From contig JAGOAL010000015.1 in the NCBI GenBank assembly GCA_017983975.1, positions 1-42,860 of the forward strand: a stretch of 42,860 nt of DNA, read 5' to 3'. The DNA is from Flavobacterium sp. Lineage in GTDB: Bacteria > Bacteroidota > Bacteroidia > Flavobacteriales > Flavobacteriaceae. Shown piece after piece: positions 31,901 to 40,503 of the stretch (positions are counted from its first letter, which is position 1; each line of letters starts with the position of its first letter). Position numbers and translations under genes: made by a program. The notes under the pieces were generated by a model that was not told the DNA's origin, did no database searches, and worked only from the letters and a program-made list of their open reading frames with translations.

Positions 31901-34900
31901 TCTTTTTAAAATAGTTTTGAACTTTTTGATTAAAATTGGGTTGCAAAGGTAAGCTTTGTCTGTTTAATATTTCAACACTATTAATATATTCTTTCAACTC
32001 CTTTGAAAGCGGCATGGCGTTATTATTAAAAGACTTATCATTTGTGTTTGATTGTCTTTTCGTGTCTTCGCCTTGTTGCTGAATAGCGTTTTCAAGTTTT
32101 AAAAGTTCGTGTTTTAAATTTAGCATATTTTGAAGCACTTCGTTTTTAAAGCCTTTGTTGATTAATTGCTTTTCAATATCTTTCATTTGCAGTAATGCAT
32201 TCATTCCTTGATTCATCATACCTTCTTTCTCAAGTGCTTTTTGTAAAGCATCGCGAAGCTGTCTTTGCTCTTTCAAAATATCTAACACTTTTCCAGCATT
32301 TCCTTCAGAACCACCTTCTCCTTCCGAGTTTTCATCGCCCGAACTTCCTTTTCCTGTCTTTCCTTTTTGTTTGCCATCTCCCGGTTTGTCACTAGGCTGT
32401 TCTCCGGGTTTATCTCCAGGTTTCATTCCGTCCTTCATTTTTTCGCCTAACCCTTCTTGTTTCTTGATAATATCTGGTAATTGCATTCCAGAACCTTGTC
32501 CTTTTCCTGGTTTTGGTTTACCTTGTCCTTGCCCTTGCATATCCATATTCATTTGGCTTTGCACGTTACTTAAAAAATCGGCTAAACGATTAGCTGCTGT
32601 AAGTGTATATTGTTGATGTGATGCTCCTTTAGAAATGTTGTTATCGGCTAACGATTCTAACGTTTTATCTAAATTATAATGAACATCGCTCAATTCTTTT
32701 AAAATGATTTCGGTAATGCGCGGGTTTCGTGAGGAAACAGCAAATAAACTATCATCAACATGTTTGAATTGTTGTTTTAAATCTTGTTGTTTTTTAAGGA
32801 CTTTATTTAGCTCTAAAGAACGTGTTTGCGCTGTGTTTGTTGTTTTAATTAATCGTTCTTGATCAAAAGAAAAAGCCAATAAATTATCTAAAATTTGTCG
32901 GAGTAACTTTGCGTCTTCTTGCATTTGCTCCATTTCGCCCGAATCCATAGCTTGAGCCATTTTTTGACTCATTTCTTTCATTTTAGCTGCCGCCGATTTT
33001 TGCTTAGGTTGCGCTTTTTTAGGTTGGTTTTTATTGAGTTCATCAGATGCCTTTTCAAGGTCTTTTTTAACGTCTTCTTGCTCATTCTTGTCATTTGGAA
33101 TGTCCAGCGGATCTTTTAAATCTTTATTTTCTTGGTCTAAATCTTGAAGTTCCTTTTGAATGTCTTTAAAAGCGTCGTTAATATTCGATTGTTTTTCAGC
33201 GGTATTTTCTTTTTCGCTATTGGCTAATTTTTCTTGTTTATCCGATAGTTTATCAAGTTTATCGGCTAATTGTTCGGCTTTTTTTTCCACATAAAAACGC
33301 TTGGTCAATTCTACCAATTGCTCCAAATTTTGTTGCTGATTTTTTGCGTTTTGCTTTAACTTATCGGCTTTATCAAAAAGCTCTTCTTTTTCTAACTTCT
33401 TCGAAAGCTCTTCTAGTTCTTTAAGTAATTTTTCGGTTTTATCCGATTGTTTTTCAGCCTCTTCTAATCTTCGAAGAAGTTCTTCTTTATCTTTATCTTG
33501 TTTCTTTGGATTAAACTCTTCTAAATTTTCCGAAAGCTTTTTAGTAAATTCTTTCATCATTTCGTCTTGTTGTTTTTGACGCTTGATAAAATCTTCTACC
33601 TTTTTCTGATCTTTAAAATCTAAATTGGTTTTCTCTTTATTTATTTTTTGCAGTTTTTCAAGTTCTGCCATTTGTTTATCTTGATTGTGCAGCGACTTTT
33701 CTATGCTGTTGATGTTTTCGTTTTGCTCTTTAAGTAGCTGATCTTCTTTTTGTTCTTCCGTTTGTTCATAATGATAAAAAACAGCCGATTTTGTGCTTTT
33801 AAAATTATTAACTACATCATTATCAAACACTTCAAAGTAATATTCATAATTTACACCCTTATCAATTACTAATCCGTTTGGAAACGAATAGATAAATTGG
33901 TCAACTGCTTGTTTTTTTATGGATAAGTTTGCTTTGCGAATGGCTTTTGGATTATTCTTAGGACAAAAAACCACTTGTAATTTTGATAAACCGTGATCAT
34001 CGGCAATTTGACCTAAAAGCACTTTTGCTTTTAATTTAAGAGAATCGGGTGCGGTTTGAACCGAAATACTAGGAAACTGATCTTTAATAGTAGCTATTTG
34101 ATACGAAAGTTTTTCAAAGTTTTCCCACTGTCTATTAGCAGTAATAATTTCATAATTTAGATTTGCCACAATCTTTCTGGAAATTGAAAACTGTTGATTT
34201 GCAGCAGCAAAATTACTTTGTTGATTGTTTGTTTTAAACTGTATTTTATCCGTTGCTAGTGCGTTAATTTTCCAGGTAACTATTGTGCCTTCTGGAACTA
34301 CCGCATTTCCGGTTCCTTGAATAGTTTCCGACTTTTTTCCTAAATAAGAAGGATAACGAAGCGTCATTTCGAAATTTGAAATCGTAGGAACATTAACTAC
34401 ATTTAATAGATAATCATCAGACTGAATACCGTTTGCTTGAAGCGAAAAAGCAATATCTTTAGTAAGTTTTGAAAAGGTATATTGAAAAACGCCAGGTTTT
34501 GTGTTTTCTAAAAAATAATTTTCATTACCTATTTGAATTGCAACATTTTCAGGAATTACTTTGCCTTGGGTTTTAATTTGTAAGGTAAAATCGGCATATT
34601 GCTGAGCTGTTAATGATTGATTCAGAACAATAAATTCAAATGGAGCTGGCGGTGCATATTTGGTCTGAAAATGAACAACGCGGTCTAAACTATTAGAAAT
34701 TACAGCTGAATTTCCTGTAACGAAAAAAGCAATAAGCAATACAATTGGCGCTATTGTATAGGGCAAAAACTTTTTATTTTTAGCAAAATTTATAGCGTTT
34801 GAAAACGGAATAGGCTGTAATGAAGCTGCTTTTTGTTCTATAGAAGCGCTTATCAATTCAGTATTTTGATTTTGATTTGCTAATTGTAAAAAATTCAACA

Positions 34901-35222
34901 ACTTATCTTGAACTTCCGAAAAATGATTGCCTATTATTGTTGCGGCTTGTTCATAATCAATCCCTTTTTGAAGTTTTACTAACTTGAAAATTGGAAAAGC
35001 AATAAATCGAATCAGTAAAAGTGTTTCAACTCCTATAAACAACCAAAACAAAATACTTCTGCCAGTAGTAGGTAACCATAAAAAATATTCTACAAGTAAG
35101 GTGAAAATAAAATACAGTAAGCCTAGACCAATGAAAAGAAGCGTTCCTTTAATTAATTCATTGGTATAAAACTTCTTTATAAAGTCTTCAAGCTTGGAAT
35201 AAATGCTATTTTCTGTTGACAA
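31893..35222 (-). CDS. DUF4175 family membrane protein with long coiled-coil region
   Basis: The 1109-residue protein belongs to the large Bacteroidota DUF4175 family. Three hydrophobic segments near the N-terminus (about 22-46, 56-80, 152-174) anchor it. A beta-rich region (about 175-480) follows, then a very long Lys/Glu/Gln-rich coiled-coil part (about 485-830), a low-complexity Lys/Pro/Gly stretch with KPGDKPGEQPSDKPGD-like repeats (about 925-985), and a helical C-terminus. The function is unknown; the layout suggests a membrane-tethered periplasmic rod. ybeY overlaps its end. No clear promoter motif was found upstream. Confidence 0.88.
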   Translation of the reverse strand: MSTENSIYSKLEDFIKKFYTNELIKGTLLFIGLGLLYFIFTLLVEYFLWLPTTGRSILFWLFIGVETLLLIRFIAFPIFKLVKLQKGIDYEQAATIIGNHFSEVQDKLLNFLQLANQNQNTELISASIEQKAASLQPIPFSNAINFAKNKKFLPYTIAPIVLLIAFFVTGNSAVISNSLDRVVHFQTKYAPPAPFEFIVLNQSLTAQQYADFTLQIKTQGKVIPENVAIQIGNENYFLENTKPGVFQYTFSKLTKDIAFSLQANGIQSDDYLLNVVNVPTISNFEMTLRYPSYLGKKSETIQGTGNAVVPEGTIVTWKINALATDKIQFKTNNQQSNFAAANQQFSISRKIVANLNYEIITANRQWENFEKLSYQIATIKDQFPSISVQTAPDSLKLKAKVLLGQIADDHGLSKLQVVFCPKNNPKAIRKANLSIKKQAVDQFIYSFPNGLVIDKGVNYEYYFEVFDNDVVNNFKSTKSAVFYHYEQTEEQKEDQLLKEQNENINSIEKSLHNQDKQMAELEKLQKINKEKTNLDFKDQKKVEDFIKRQKQQDEMMKEFTKKLSENLEEFNPKKQDKDKEELLRRLEEAEKQSDKTEKLLKELEELSKKLEKEELFDKADKLKQNAKNQQQNLEQLVELTKRFYVEKKAEQLADKLDKLSDKQEKLANSEKENTAEKQSNINDAFKDIQKELQDLDQENKDLKDPLDIPNDKNEQEDVKKDLEKASDELNKNQPKKAQPKQKSAAAKMKEMSQKMAQAMDSGEMEQMQEDAKLLRQILDNLLAFSFDQERLIKTTNTAQTRSLELNKVLKKQQDLKQQFKHVDDSLFAVSSRNPRITEIILKELSDVHYNLDKTLESLADNNISKGASHQQYTLTAANRLADFLSNVQSQMNMDMQGQGQGKPKPGKGQGSGMQLPDIIKKQEGLGEKMKDGMKPGDKPGEQPSDKPGDGKQKGKTGKGSSGDENSEGEGGSEGNAGKVLDILKEQRQLRDALQKALEKEGMMNQGMNALLQMKDIEKQLINKGFKNEVLQNMLNLKHELLKLENAIQQQGEDTKRQSNTNDKSFNNNAMPLSKELKEYINSVEILNRQSLPLQPNFNQKVQNYFKKND

Positions 35223-35329
35223 AATTTAATACATTGTTTATAACCGATAAAATTACAACATCTTGTGTGATTAGTCAATAGGTTTTTTGCGAAACTTAAC
35301 ATTTGGGATTTGTTTCAGGTTTCATTTTT

Positions 35330-35362
35330 ACTTCCATCATCCAACTTCCAACTTCCATCATC
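35330..35362. repeat. Direct repeat of ACTTCCATCATC upstream of gltX
   Basis: ACTTCCATCATC occurs at 35330-35341 and 35351-35362, with another ACTTCCA between them. It is a tandem word array in the intergenic region, 23 bp before the gltX -7 box. Confidence 0.75.
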
Positions 35363-35384
35363 TACAAAATCAAAATTCAAATTG

Positions 35385-35392
35385 TATCTTTG
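35385..35392 (+). promoter_or_regulatory. -7 box for gltX
   Basis: TATCTTTG matches TAnnTTTG; the chosen gltX ATG is 16 nt downstream. Confidence 0.7.
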
Positions 35393-35408
35393 CCTAAAAT
35401 TTAATGAA

Positions 35409-37328
35409 ATGTCTGTAAGAGTAAGATTTGCGCCAAGCCCAACAGGGCCATTACATATAGGTGGTGTTAGAACCGCATTATTTAATTATTTGTTTGCCAA
35501 AAAACATGGAGGAACTTTTTATTTACGGATAGAAGATACCGATCAAACACGTTTTGTACCTGGAGCAGAAGCTTATATTTTTGAAGCTTTAGAATGGTTA
35601 GGAATTGCACCAGATGAAACCATAGGCAAGAATGAAAAATTTGGACCTTATCGTCAAAGCGAACGAAAAGCGATGTACCAACAATATGCTGACCAACTGA
35701 TAAATTCGGGTTGGGCGTATTATGCGTTTGATACAGCAGAAAGTTTAGACGCTATGCGAAAAGAAGCAGAAGCGGCTGGAAAAACCTTTATTTATAATCA
35801 TTCGGTTAGAGAACAATTAGATAATTCATTAACCGTTTCACGTGAAAAAGTAGCAGAGAGAATTGCAAATGGCGAACATTATGTAATCCGTTTTAAAACA
35901 CCAGTAAATGAAATTTTAGAATTGAAAGACATCATTCGCGGAGACATAAAATTTGACACGAATTTATTAGACGATAAAGTTTTATTTAAATCAGATGGAA
36001 TGCCAACATATCATTTAGCGAATATTGTAGATGATCATTTAATGGAAACTTCGCACGTAATTCGCGGCGAAGAATGGTTGCCATCAATGCCATTACACGT
36101 TTTATTATACAAAGCATTTGGTTGGAACGCACCCGAATTTGCACATTTACCTTTGATTTTAAAACCTATTGGCAACGGAAAATTAAGCAAACGTGATGGT
36201 GATAAAATGGGATTTCCTGTGTTTCCATTAGAGTGGACACGAGCAAAAGGAGAACTGAGCGAAGCTAAAACTGATGAAGGCACTTCTTCAGGATATAGAG
36301 AAAACGGATTTTTCCCAGAAGCGGTTATCAACTTTTTAGCTTTATTGGGTTGGAATGACGGAACCGAAGAAGAAATTTTTTCGTTAAAAGATTTGGTACA
36401 AAAATTTGATTTAAGTAGAATTCATAAAGCAGGAGCTAAGTTTGATCCAGATAAAAACAAATGGTTCAATCATCAATATTTACAAAAACAAACAGATGAA
36501 AGCCTAGCAGAAGCATTTCAAAAAGAAGTAATAAAACGCATAGGAAAATGTGATTTCTCCTTTGTAGAAATGACAAAAATTGTTTCTTTAATAAAAGAAA
36601 GAGCTCATTTTGTAAATGAATTTTGGGATTTAGCCGATTATTTCTTTGAAGCACCAAGTTCATACGATGAAAAAGCTGCTAAGAACTGGAAAGAGGAAAC
36701 ACCAGAATTAATGAAACAAGTAATAGAAGTTTTAAATTCTATTGAAGATTTTACTTCGGTAACTATTGAAAATACTATAAAAGAATATGATTTTTGGAAT
36801 ACAAATATTTCAAAAATTGGAAATATAAAAATAAATCTTGGACAAACATATTTTTTAGAAAACAGAAAAGATGAAAAATCTCCAACAGGTTATAAAAAAC
36901 ATCTAACAAAAGATGTAGTTGAATCAATTCTAATAGATTATGATGAAAATATTTTCTTAAACAACAAAGATTATTTAAAATTTATAAAAGAATTTTATGA
37001 AACAAGTTTGGATTCAAAACTAACCAGAGAATTTTTTACTAATTATAGAATTGAAATAAAAGCAAATAATAAATATGACACATCTAATCCAACAGAAAGA
37101 TTAAATTTATTTTTTTTAATATTAGAAAATTGCGTTGCATTTGAAAATGATATAAATGAAATCGCAAGCTATAATTTAGTAAAATCAAAACCTTTAGGCA
37201 AAGTAATGCAACCACTTCGATTGAGTTTAGTAGGTGCATTAAAAGGGCCGCATTTGTTTGACATTATCGAAATGATTGGTAAAACTGAAACCATCAAAAG
37301 AATAGAGAAAGCTATTCAAACTTTATAA
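35409..37328 (+). CDS. gltX: Glutamyl-tRNA synthetase with an in-frame insertion of about 130 residues
   Basis: From ATG 35409 the protein is 639 residues. The frame is open 99 nt upstream, but that stretch is repeat and promoter sequence, and MSVRVRFAPSPTGPLHIGG is the normal N-terminus. HIGG (16-19) and KLSKR (258-262) are the class I signature motifs. The end matches the family (GKVMQPLRLSLVGALKGPHLFDII). Between about residue 460 and 592 there is an extra segment that ordinary flavobacterial GltX (about 505 residues) lacks; it is more AT-rich than the flanks. It lies in the anticodon-binding half. The frame and all catalytic motifs are intact, so I take the enzyme as functional. It is the presumed sole Glu-tRNA synthetase here, with glnS nearby. 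Confidence 0.95.
   Translation: MSVRVRFAPSPTGPLHIGGVRTALFNYLFAKKHGGTFYLRIEDTDQTRFVPGAEAYIFEALEWLGIAPDETIGKNEKFGPYRQSERKAMYQQYADQLINSGWAYYAFDTAESLDAMRKEAEAAGKTFIYNHSVREQLDNSLTVSREKVAERIANGEHYVIRFKTPVNEILELKDIIRGDIKFDTNLLDDKVLFKSDGMPTYHLANIVDDHLMETSHVIRGEEWLPSMPLHVLLYKAFGWNAPEFAHLPLILKPIGNGKLSKRDGDKMGFPVFPLEWTRAKGELSEAKTDEGTSSGYRENGFFPEAVINFLALLGWNDGTEEEIFSLKDLVQKFDLSRIHKAGAKFDPDKNKWFNHQYLQKQTDESLAEAFQKEVIKRIGKCDFSFVEMTKIVSLIKERAHFVNEFWDLADYFFEAPSSYDEKAAKNWKEETPELMKQVIEVLNSIEDFTSVTIENTIKEYDFWNTNISKIGNIKINLGQTYFLENRKDEKSPTGYKKHLTKDVVESILIDYDENIFLNNKDYLKFIKEFYETSLDSKLTREFFTNYRIEIKANNKYDTSNPTERLNLFFLILENCVAFENDINEIASYNLVKSKPLGKVMQPLRLSLVGALKGPHLFDIIEMIGKTETIKRIEKAIQTL
36787..37185 (+). other. In-frame insertion segment in gltX
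   Basis: The codons from about 36787 to 37185 (residues about 460-592) have no counterpart in the typical GltX. Flanking text is normal: TIENTIKE before and LGKVMQPLRLSLVG after. The segment is dense in AAA, AAT, ATA, TTA and TTT codons and reads as helical (YLKFIKEFYETSLDSKL, RLNLFFLILENCVAF). It does not begin with Cys or end in His-Asn, so it is not an intein. The boundaries are estimates. Confidence 0.75.
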
Positions 37329-37332
37329 CTAT

Positions 37333-37357
37333 AAAACCTCCAATTGGAGGTTTTTTT
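37333..37357 (+). terminator. Terminator after gltX
   Basis: AAAACCTCC, loop AATT, GGAGGTTTT, then further T. It begins 5 bp after the stop codon. Confidence 0.92.
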
Positions 37358-37411
37358 GTAACTTTTTAGAAAACTCCACGTATAATCAACAAATCTAAAA
37401 ATCTATTTATT

Positions 37412-38386
37412 ATGGAGTTTATTATGTTTCCAATTATTTTTATTGGGTTAATTATTCTTTTTTCCTCTTTCTTCACTGTAAAACAACAAACAGCAGTTGT
37501 AATAGAACGATTTGGAAAATTTACAAGCATTAGAAGTTCTGGTTTACAATTAAAAATTCCTGTAATTGATCGAATTGCCGGAAGAGTAAATCTTAGAATT
37601 CAACAATTAGACGTTATTATTGAAACGAAAACAAAAGACAACGTTTTTATTAAAATGAAAGTTTCGGTTCAGTTTAACGTAATTCAAAGTAAAGTATACG
37701 AAGCATTTTACAAATTAGAATATCCACACGATCAAATTACGGCATATGTATTTGATGTGGTTCGTGCCGAAGTTCCAAAATTAATTTTAGATGATGTGTT
37801 TTTGAGAAAAGACGACATCGCTATTGCGGTAAAACGTGAATTAAACGAATCTATGACTACTTACGGATACGATATTATCAATACATTAGTAACCGATATT
37901 GATCCAGATATTCAAGTAAAAAATGCGATGAACAGAATTAACGCTGCCGATAGAGAAAAAACGGCTGCAGAATTTGAATCGGAAGCACAACGTATTAGAA
38001 TTGTAGCTAAAGCTAAAGCAGAAGCAGAAAGTAAAAAACTTCAAGGACAAGGTATTGCAGACCAACGAAGAGAAATTGCTCGTGGATTGGTAGAAAGTGT
38101 TGAAGTGTTAAACAATGTAGGAATTAATTCGCAAGAAGCTTCGGCTTTAATTGTGGTTACCCAACATTATGATACCTTACAAGCTATTGGAGCCGATACA
38201 AATAGTAATTTAATATTATTACCAAATTCTCCTCAAGCAGGAAGCGATATGTTAAACAATATGGTAGCGAGTTTTACAGCAAGTAATCAAATTGGGGAAA
38301 CGATGAAAAATCAACCTAAACGTGTCAAGAAAAAAAATGACAATACTGCAACCGATTTTAATCCTTCTGATACCAGCGAAGCATAA
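37412..38386 (+). CDS. SPFH/Band 7 (stomatin-like) membrane protein
   Basis: The 324-residue protein has one N-terminal membrane segment (about 4-22, FPIIFIGLIILFSSFF), then a Band 7/SPFH domain: QQTAVVIERFGKF, LKIPVIDRI, QLDVIIETKTKDNVFI, VVRAEVPKLILDD, and INTLVTDIDPD. A helical part rich in Ala/Glu/Lys (AADREKTAAEFESEAQRI...) follows, then a charged, polar tail. It resembles stomatin/HflK-type scaffolding proteins that form membrane oligomers. No NfeD partner gene is adjacent. Confidence 0.92.
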   Translation: MEFIMFPIIFIGLIILFSSFFTVKQQTAVVIERFGKFTSIRSSGLQLKIPVIDRIAGRVNLRIQQLDVIIETKTKDNVFIKMKVSVQFNVIQSKVYEAFYKLEYPHDQITAYVFDVVRAEVPKLILDDVFLRKDDIAIAVKRELNESMTTYGYDIINTLVTDIDPDIQVKNAMNRINAADREKTAAEFESEAQRIRIVAKAKAEAESKKLQGQGIADQRREIARGLVESVEVLNNVGINSQEASALIVVTQHYDTLQAIGADTNSNLILLPNSPQAGSDMLNNMVASFTASNQIGETMKNQPKRVKKKNDNTATDFNPSDTSEA

Positions 38387-38405
38387 AATTTTAAAAACCA
38401 ATTTT

Positions 38406-38440
38406 AAAACCGTCAATTTTCTAGTATTGGCGGTTTTTTT
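38406..38440 (+). terminator. Terminator after the SPFH gene
   Basis: AAAACCGTCAAT (38406-38417) pairs with ATTGGCGGTTTT (38426-38437) with one G-T pair, followed by T. Confidence 0.88.
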
Positions 38441-38622
38441 TATTCATAAAACTTAATACGTTTAATTTAAGACGATTTCTGAGATGAACGTATAAAAACA
38501 CCTTGTTTGAAAAAGATATTTCGCTAAAACTTACTTATAAAAGTCTTTTTTAAAAGTTTCTAATTATTAAAAATTAGATTACTATAGTTTTTAATAATAA
38601 TAACGAAATTGTATAAAATAAA

Positions 38623-38653
38623 AAACCTACAAGGAAAAATACCTTGTAGGTTT
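38623..38653 (-). terminator. Terminator after glnS
   Basis: AAACCTACAAGG and CCTTGTAGGTTT, a perfect 12-bp stem with a 7-nt loop. On the minus strand it is followed by TTTATTTTA, 56 bp after the glnS stop. Confidence 0.88.
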
Positions 38654-38708
38654 AATTTATAAATTTTAATGCTGAACTAAATTCAGCAAGACAAAAAACT
38701 AGAAATTT

Positions 38709-40391
38709 TTATTGTTCTGAAATTTTTGCCCAAGTATCTCGTAATCCAACTGTTTTATTAAAAACTAATTTTTCAGCGGTGGAATCTCTGTCTACACAAA
38801 AATAACCTAAACGTTGAAATTGAAAATGATCTAATTCTTTTGATGTAACTAAACTTGGTTCTACGTAACCCGTAATTACTTTTAATGAATTTGGATTGAT
38901 GAATTCTTTAAAATCAACTTCTTTATCTTTATCTGGACTTTCATTAGTGAATAATCTGTCATACACACGAACTTCTGCTTCTTTTGCGTGCGAAATAGAA
39001 ACCCAATGAATGGTTCCTTTTACTTTTCTTTGACTAGCTTCTGTTCCACTTCCTGATTTAGAATCTACGTCGTAAGTAGCGTGAATTTCGGTAATATTTC
39101 CGTTTTCATCTTTTATAACTGATTCACCTTTAATAATATAGGCGTTTTTCAATCGCACTTCCGTTCCTAACGTTAATCGGAAAAACTTTTTGTGTGCTTC
39201 TTCCTGAAAATCTTCTCTTTCAATGTATAATTCTTTGGAAAAAGGCACTTTTCTATAAGTCATTACTTCTTCTTCTGGATTATTTTCAGCTTCTAACCAT
39301 TCTTCTTGTCCTTCTGGATAATTTGTAATTACTAATTTTACAGGATCTAAAACCGCCATTACACGAGGTGCAATTTTGTTTAAATCTTCACGCACACAAA
39401 ATTCTAAAAGCGAAACATCAATCAAATTATCGCGTTTTGCAATTCCAATGGTGTTAGCAAAATTTCGAATGGATGTTGGGGTATAACCACGTCTTCTCAT
39501 TCCAGAAATGGTGCTCATACGAGGATCATCCCAAGATGTAACGTGTTTTTCTTCAACTAATTGCAATAATTTTCGTTTAGAAACTACAGTGTGTGATAAA
39601 TTTCTACGCGCAAATTCTCTTTGTTTAGGACGTACTTTAGTTTCATCATAAATTTGATTCAAAAACCAATCATACAATTCACGATGAGGCAAAAATTCTA
39701 ACGTACAAAATGAATGCGAAATTTGCTCTAAATAATCGCTTTCTCCATGCGCCCAATCGTACATTGGATAAATACACCAATCGTTTCCAGTTCTGTGATG
39801 ATGCGCGTGCATAATGCGGTAAATAATAGGATCACGCATTAACATGTTATTAGCGCCCATCGAAATTTTAGCACGTAAAACATGAGTTCCTTTTTCGAAT
39901 TCTCCGTTTTTCATGCGTGTAAATAAGTCTAAATTCTCTTCGATAGTTCGATTTCTATATGGAGAATTAGTTCCAGGTTGCGTAGGAGTTCCTTTTTGTT
40001 GCGCCATTTCTTCCGAAGTTTGGCTATCTACATACGCTTTATCTTTTTTGATTAATTCTACGGCCCAATCATATAATTGTTGAAAATAATCTGAAGCATA
40101 ACATTCCTTTTCCCATTTAAAACCCAACCACTCTACATCACGCTTGATTGCGTCAACATATTCTTGTTCTTCTTTTGAAGGGTTTGTGTCGTCAAAACGA
40201 AGATTTACTGGCGCTTTATAATCGATTCCTAAGCCAAAATTTAAGCAAATAGCACTGGCATGACCCACGTGCAAATATCCATTTGGTTCTGGTGGAAAGC
40301 GAAAACGTAATTTATCTGTTGACAAACCATTTTTTAAATCTTCTTCAATGATTTGTTCTATAAAATTCAATGATTTTTCTTCTGTTGACAT
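38709..40391 (-). CDS. glnS: Glutaminyl-tRNA synthetase
   Basis: The 560-residue class I synthetase charges tRNA-Gln directly. It has FPPEPNGYLHVGHA (HIGH-type HVGH at 41-44), LRFDDTNPSKEEQEYVD, YPMYDWAHGESDYLEQISHS, the KMSKS-type VVSKRKL (about 269-275), DDPRMSTISGMRRRG and two C-terminal beta-barrel anticodon-binding regions. These distinguish it from GltX. The presence of both glnS and a GltX indicates direct Gln-tRNA formation. It is divergent from folB across a 112-bp repeat-containing region. Confidence 0.97.
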   Translation of the reverse strand: MSTEEKSLNFIEQIIEEDLKNGLSTDKLRFRFPPEPNGYLHVGHASAICLNFGLGIDYKAPVNLRFDDTNPSKEEQEYVDAIKRDVEWLGFKWEKECYASDYFQQLYDWAVELIKKDKAYVDSQTSEEMAQQKGTPTQPGTNSPYRNRTIEENLDLFTRMKNGEFEKGTHVLRAKISMGANNMLMRDPIIYRIMHAHHHRTGNDWCIYPMYDWAHGESDYLEQISHSFCTLEFLPHRELYDWFLNQIYDETKVRPKQREFARRNLSHTVVSKRKLLQLVEEKHVTSWDDPRMSTISGMRRRGYTPTSIRNFANTIGIAKRDNLIDVSLLEFCVREDLNKIAPRVMAVLDPVKLVITNYPEGQEEWLEAENNPEEEVMTYRKVPFSKELYIEREDFQEEAHKKFFRLTLGTEVRLKNAYIIKGESVIKDENGNITEIHATYDVDSKSGSGTEASQRKVKGTIHWVSISHAKEAEVRVYDRLFTNESPDKDKEVDFKEFINPNSLKVITGYVEPSLVTSKELDHFQFQRLGYFCVDRDSTAEKLVFNKTVGLRDTWAKISEQ

Positions 40392-40401
40392 TGTTTTTTT
40401 T

Positions 40402-40418
40402 TACTTTTGACAAAGATA
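40402..40418. promoter_or_regulatory. Overlapping divergent -7 boxes for glnS and folB
   Basis: On the minus strand 40411-40418 reads TATCTTTG, 19 bp upstream of glnS. On the plus strand 40402-40409 reads TACTTTTG, about 95 bp upstream of folB. Both match TAnnTTTG and are separated by one base, so the two promoters would exclude each other. Confidence 0.55.
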
Positions 40419-40425
40419 AAAAAAG

Positions 40426-40490
40426 TTTATGGTTTATGGTTTATGGTTGAAGCAAGTTTTCAAAACAATAAACAATTAACTACAAACAAT
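40426..40490. repeat. Period-7 tandem repeats in the glnS-folB interval
   Basis: TTTATGG is repeated three times without gaps (40426-40446). Farther on AAACAAT occurs at 40463, 40470 and 40484, all in the same 7-bp phase. The two arrays lie between the promoter boxes and the folB start. Confidence 0.75.
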
Positions 40491-40503
40491 TAAAAAGCTT
40501 GTT

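Larger units (their letters stand above)
38387..38708. other. 322-bp intergenic region
   Basis: The region contains the SPFH terminator, the glnS terminator and, between them, AT-rich sequence with one weak inverted repeat (TCTAATT at 38559-38565 with AATTAGA at 38572-38578). I see no gene, promoter or RNA signature in the central part. Confidence 0.6.

Noticed and set aside
35310-35408. N-terminal extension of gltX from the upstream ATG
   Set aside because: The extension is encoded by the repeat array and promoter box, and family members begin at MSVRVRFAPSPTG.
35834-35849. parS-like CGTTTCACGTGAAAAA inside gltX
   Set aside because: It matches parS at 14 of 16 positions but breaks the palindrome at both ends, and it falls in ordinary coding sequence. 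It might bind ParB weakly, but I do not call it a site.
36787-37185. Intein or pseudogene explanation for the gltX insertion
   Set aside because: There is no Cys/Ser at the left edge, no His-Asn at the right and no homing endonuclease motif. The frame is open throughout and the catalytic motifs are intact.
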